6,098 nt of DNA from JAHDHW01 sp964551455 (GTDB taxonomy: Bacteria > Bacteroidota > Bacteroidia > Chitinophagales > Saprospiraceae): the NCBI GenBank assembly GCA_964551455.1, contig CAZKDA010000261.1:1-6098 (forward strand). The letters are read 5' to 3'. The translations under genes were made by a program, and so were the position numbers. The notes beneath the pieces are model-generated. The model had not been told where the DNA came from, made no database searches, and was given only the letters and a program-made list of their open reading frames with translations. Below are positions 5,341-6,098 of the stretch, one piece after another. Position 1 is the stretch's first letter. Each line of letters opens with the position of its first letter.

Positions 5341-5712
5341 TTAGATTTGTCGGGAGACAAATCTGCGGAAGTTCTTTTTTAGTTGTTCAAAACCTGAGAT
5401 GAATTCTTTGATCCTGATGCGGGCGGATTCGTGATCCCAGATATTATCCTGTTGCGGTGCACTTCCCGAAGCGATTTCGTGTTCGTGAAGTTTTAGCTGC
5501 TGCCTGAGATATGCAATTTCATTTAGCTTTTTGTCAAAAATATCGGTGTATTCATCAGCGTGTTCGGTGATGGAGAACTGGTCAGGGTGGCGATCCATGA
5601 TTACCGAAAGCTCATTTTTGAAGATGTTGATCTGATCGGAATAAAAATCGAGCTGATGTTGCCACTCCTGGTGTTCTTTGTGAAATTGGGCATTCAATTC
5701 ATTTTTGTCCAT
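5341..5712 (-). CDS. small helical protein of unknown function
   Basis: A 123-residue, strongly charged protein of unknown family. It is almost all helix: about residues 1-38 (ELNAQFHKEHQEWQHQLDFYSDQINIFKNELSVIM), 45-82 (ITEHADEYTDIFDKKLNEIAYLRQQLKLHEHEI) and 90-120 (WDHESARIRIKEFISGFEQLKKNFRRFV), with a loop at 83-90. Three amphipathic helices suggest a bundle or coiled coil. There is no signal peptide or membrane segment. Start: ATG 5712 gives MDKNELNAQ; ATG 5736 and TTG 5745 are in frame upstream but add a poorly charged lead, so 5712 is preferred. It converges on the Usp-SRPBCC operon. No good -7 box is seen upstream (TATCCTGG at 5768-5761 is a weak match). Its last codons form the hairpin described for the plus strand. 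Confidence 0.7.
   Translation of the reverse strand: MDKNELNAQFHKEHQEWQHQLDFYSDQINIFKNELSVIMDRHPDQFSITEHADEYTDIFDKKLNEIAYLRQQLKLHEHEIASGSAPQQDNIWDHESARIRIKEFISGFEQLKKNFRRFVSRQI
5343..5380 (+). terminator. hairpin and T-run, possible terminator of the Usp-SRPBCC operon
   Basis: A perfect 9-bp stem AGATTTGTC (5343-5351) / GACAAATCT (5356-5364) with loop GGGA is followed, after 10 nt, by TTTTTT (5375-5380). The stem is A/T-rich and the T-run is displaced, so termination may be weak. It lies 73 bp after the SRPBCC stop and overlaps the last codons of the convergent minus-strand gene. Confidence 0.4.
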
Positions 5713-5804
5713 AATTTTAAAATATTTTAATCCCATAAAAAGCAATTTTTACGGAAGTTACCAGGATATGCATCACGGAATGATGACAAAAGTTTTAACA
5801 TTCA

Positions 5805-5847
5805 TTGATTTTAGTCAATTGATTTTTTTCTGTGTTGTATAATTTTG
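5805..5847 (+). promoter_or_regulatory. FNR-type box 3 with rightward promoter
   Basis: TTGATTTTAGTCAA (5805-5818) matches TTGAT-N4-ATCAA at 9 of 10 defined positions. A TTG (5819-5821) and, 18 bp on, TAATTTTG (5840-5847, perfect TAnnTTTG) follow. The box centre is 28.5 bp from the first T of the -7 element, one base less than in the Usp pair. The promoter points into the 96-bp repeats, so its target is a gene beyond the window or a non-coding transcript. Confidence 0.45.
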
Positions 5848-5888
5848 AAATGTTGTGTTTTGGTGGAAATAGGTTAGGTGAAACGCAC

Positions 5889-6098
5889 GAACATCCTGTT
5901 GAAAAAACAATCCATTCTGCGTGGATCAGCGCGATCAGCGGGACACCTTTTTTATTTCCCGCAGATTGGGAAGCTTAAATGGTCGAACACCCTGTTGAAA
6001 AAACAATCCATTCTGCGTAGATCAGCGCGATCAGCGGGACACCTTTTTTATTTCCCGCAGATTGGGTAGGTTTAATGCTCGTACATCCTGTTGAAAAA
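5889..6098. repeat. 96-bp tandem repeat, two full units plus a partial one at the window end
   Basis: Units at 5889-5984 and 5985-6080 are 90/96 identical; a third (6081-6098) is cut by the window end. Each unit has CCTGTTGAAAAAACAATCC, a doubled GATCAGCG, and a stem ATCAGCGGGA / TCCCGCAGAT (5934-5943 with 5957-5966; 6030-6039 with 6053-6062) with one A-A mismatch and a T-rich loop. GATCAGCGGGA/CCCGCAGAT-type elements recur between genes in Bacteroidetes genomes, as I recall. The 96-bp length equals 32 codons, so a frame stays open through it, but this looks like a repeat effect rather than a gene. Confidence 0.8.

Noticed and set aside
5761..5791. Minus-strand promoter for the helical protein (TTTG at 5790-5787, TATCCTGG at 5768-5761)
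   Set aside because: The -7 box differs from TAnnTTTG at two defined positions, and the FNR-type box 3 does not fit the class II spacing in this direction.
5878..6069. Open frame of 63 codons starting at GTG with a 32-residue internal repeat
   Set aside because: It simply follows the 96-bp tandem repeat, whose length is a multiple of three. The GTG has no support and the composition (LLKKQSILR, HLFYFPQIG) is not protein-like.
5889..6098. CRISPR array
   Set aside because: The near-identical unit covers the whole 96-bp period with no variable spacers of regular length, and no cas gene is present.

Overview
The window looks like Bacteroidota (Bacteroidetes) chromosome. Genes lack Shine-Dalgarno sequences and start behind A/T-rich leaders. 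Several intergenic regions carry the Bacteroidetes -7 element TAnnTTTG. The protein set (HigBA of the RKLRMINNAQDINDLR type, a short Crp-like regulator beside DoxX, tandem-domain universal stress proteins) fits the phylum. I cannot name the genus.

Left part (1-2330) looks like accessory, cassette-like DNA. It holds a HigB-type toxin whose 5' end is broken (53-313) and an intact HigA antitoxin (332-631). An imperfect palindrome resembling an integron attC site follows (629-736). Next come a Crp/Fnr-superfamily regulator (765-1346), a DoxX-family membrane protein with its own promoter (1420-1860), and a second attC-like palindrome (about 1893-2030). Both palindromes end in nearly the same motif (CGTTGNNGGCAA). 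After the second lies a 14-codon fragment that resembles the start of a DUF433 protein, then A/T-rich non-coding sequence and five degenerate 7-bp repeats (2290-2324).

Right part (2327-5712) looks like a stress-response cluster. Two divergent universal stress protein genes, each encoding two Usp domains (2723-3667 minus, 3837-4733 plus), flank a 169-bp control region. The minus gene is followed directly (stop codon abutting a GTG start) by a 131-aa protein of unknown function. The plus gene is followed 21 bp later by a 171-aa SRPBCC-like protein. A small helical protein (5341-5712) converges on this unit.

The most striking signal is in the control region. Two FNR-type boxes (TTGAT-N4-ATCAt and its mirror image) each sit exactly 29.5 bp from the first T of an identical TATTTTTG element, one facing each gene. 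This predicts two back-to-back class-II Crp/Fnr activated promoters, so the cluster is probably induced together, most likely by low oxygen or redox change. A third FNR-like box (5805-5818) with a TAATTTTG element faces rightward, towards a 96-bp tandem repeat that runs off the window end.
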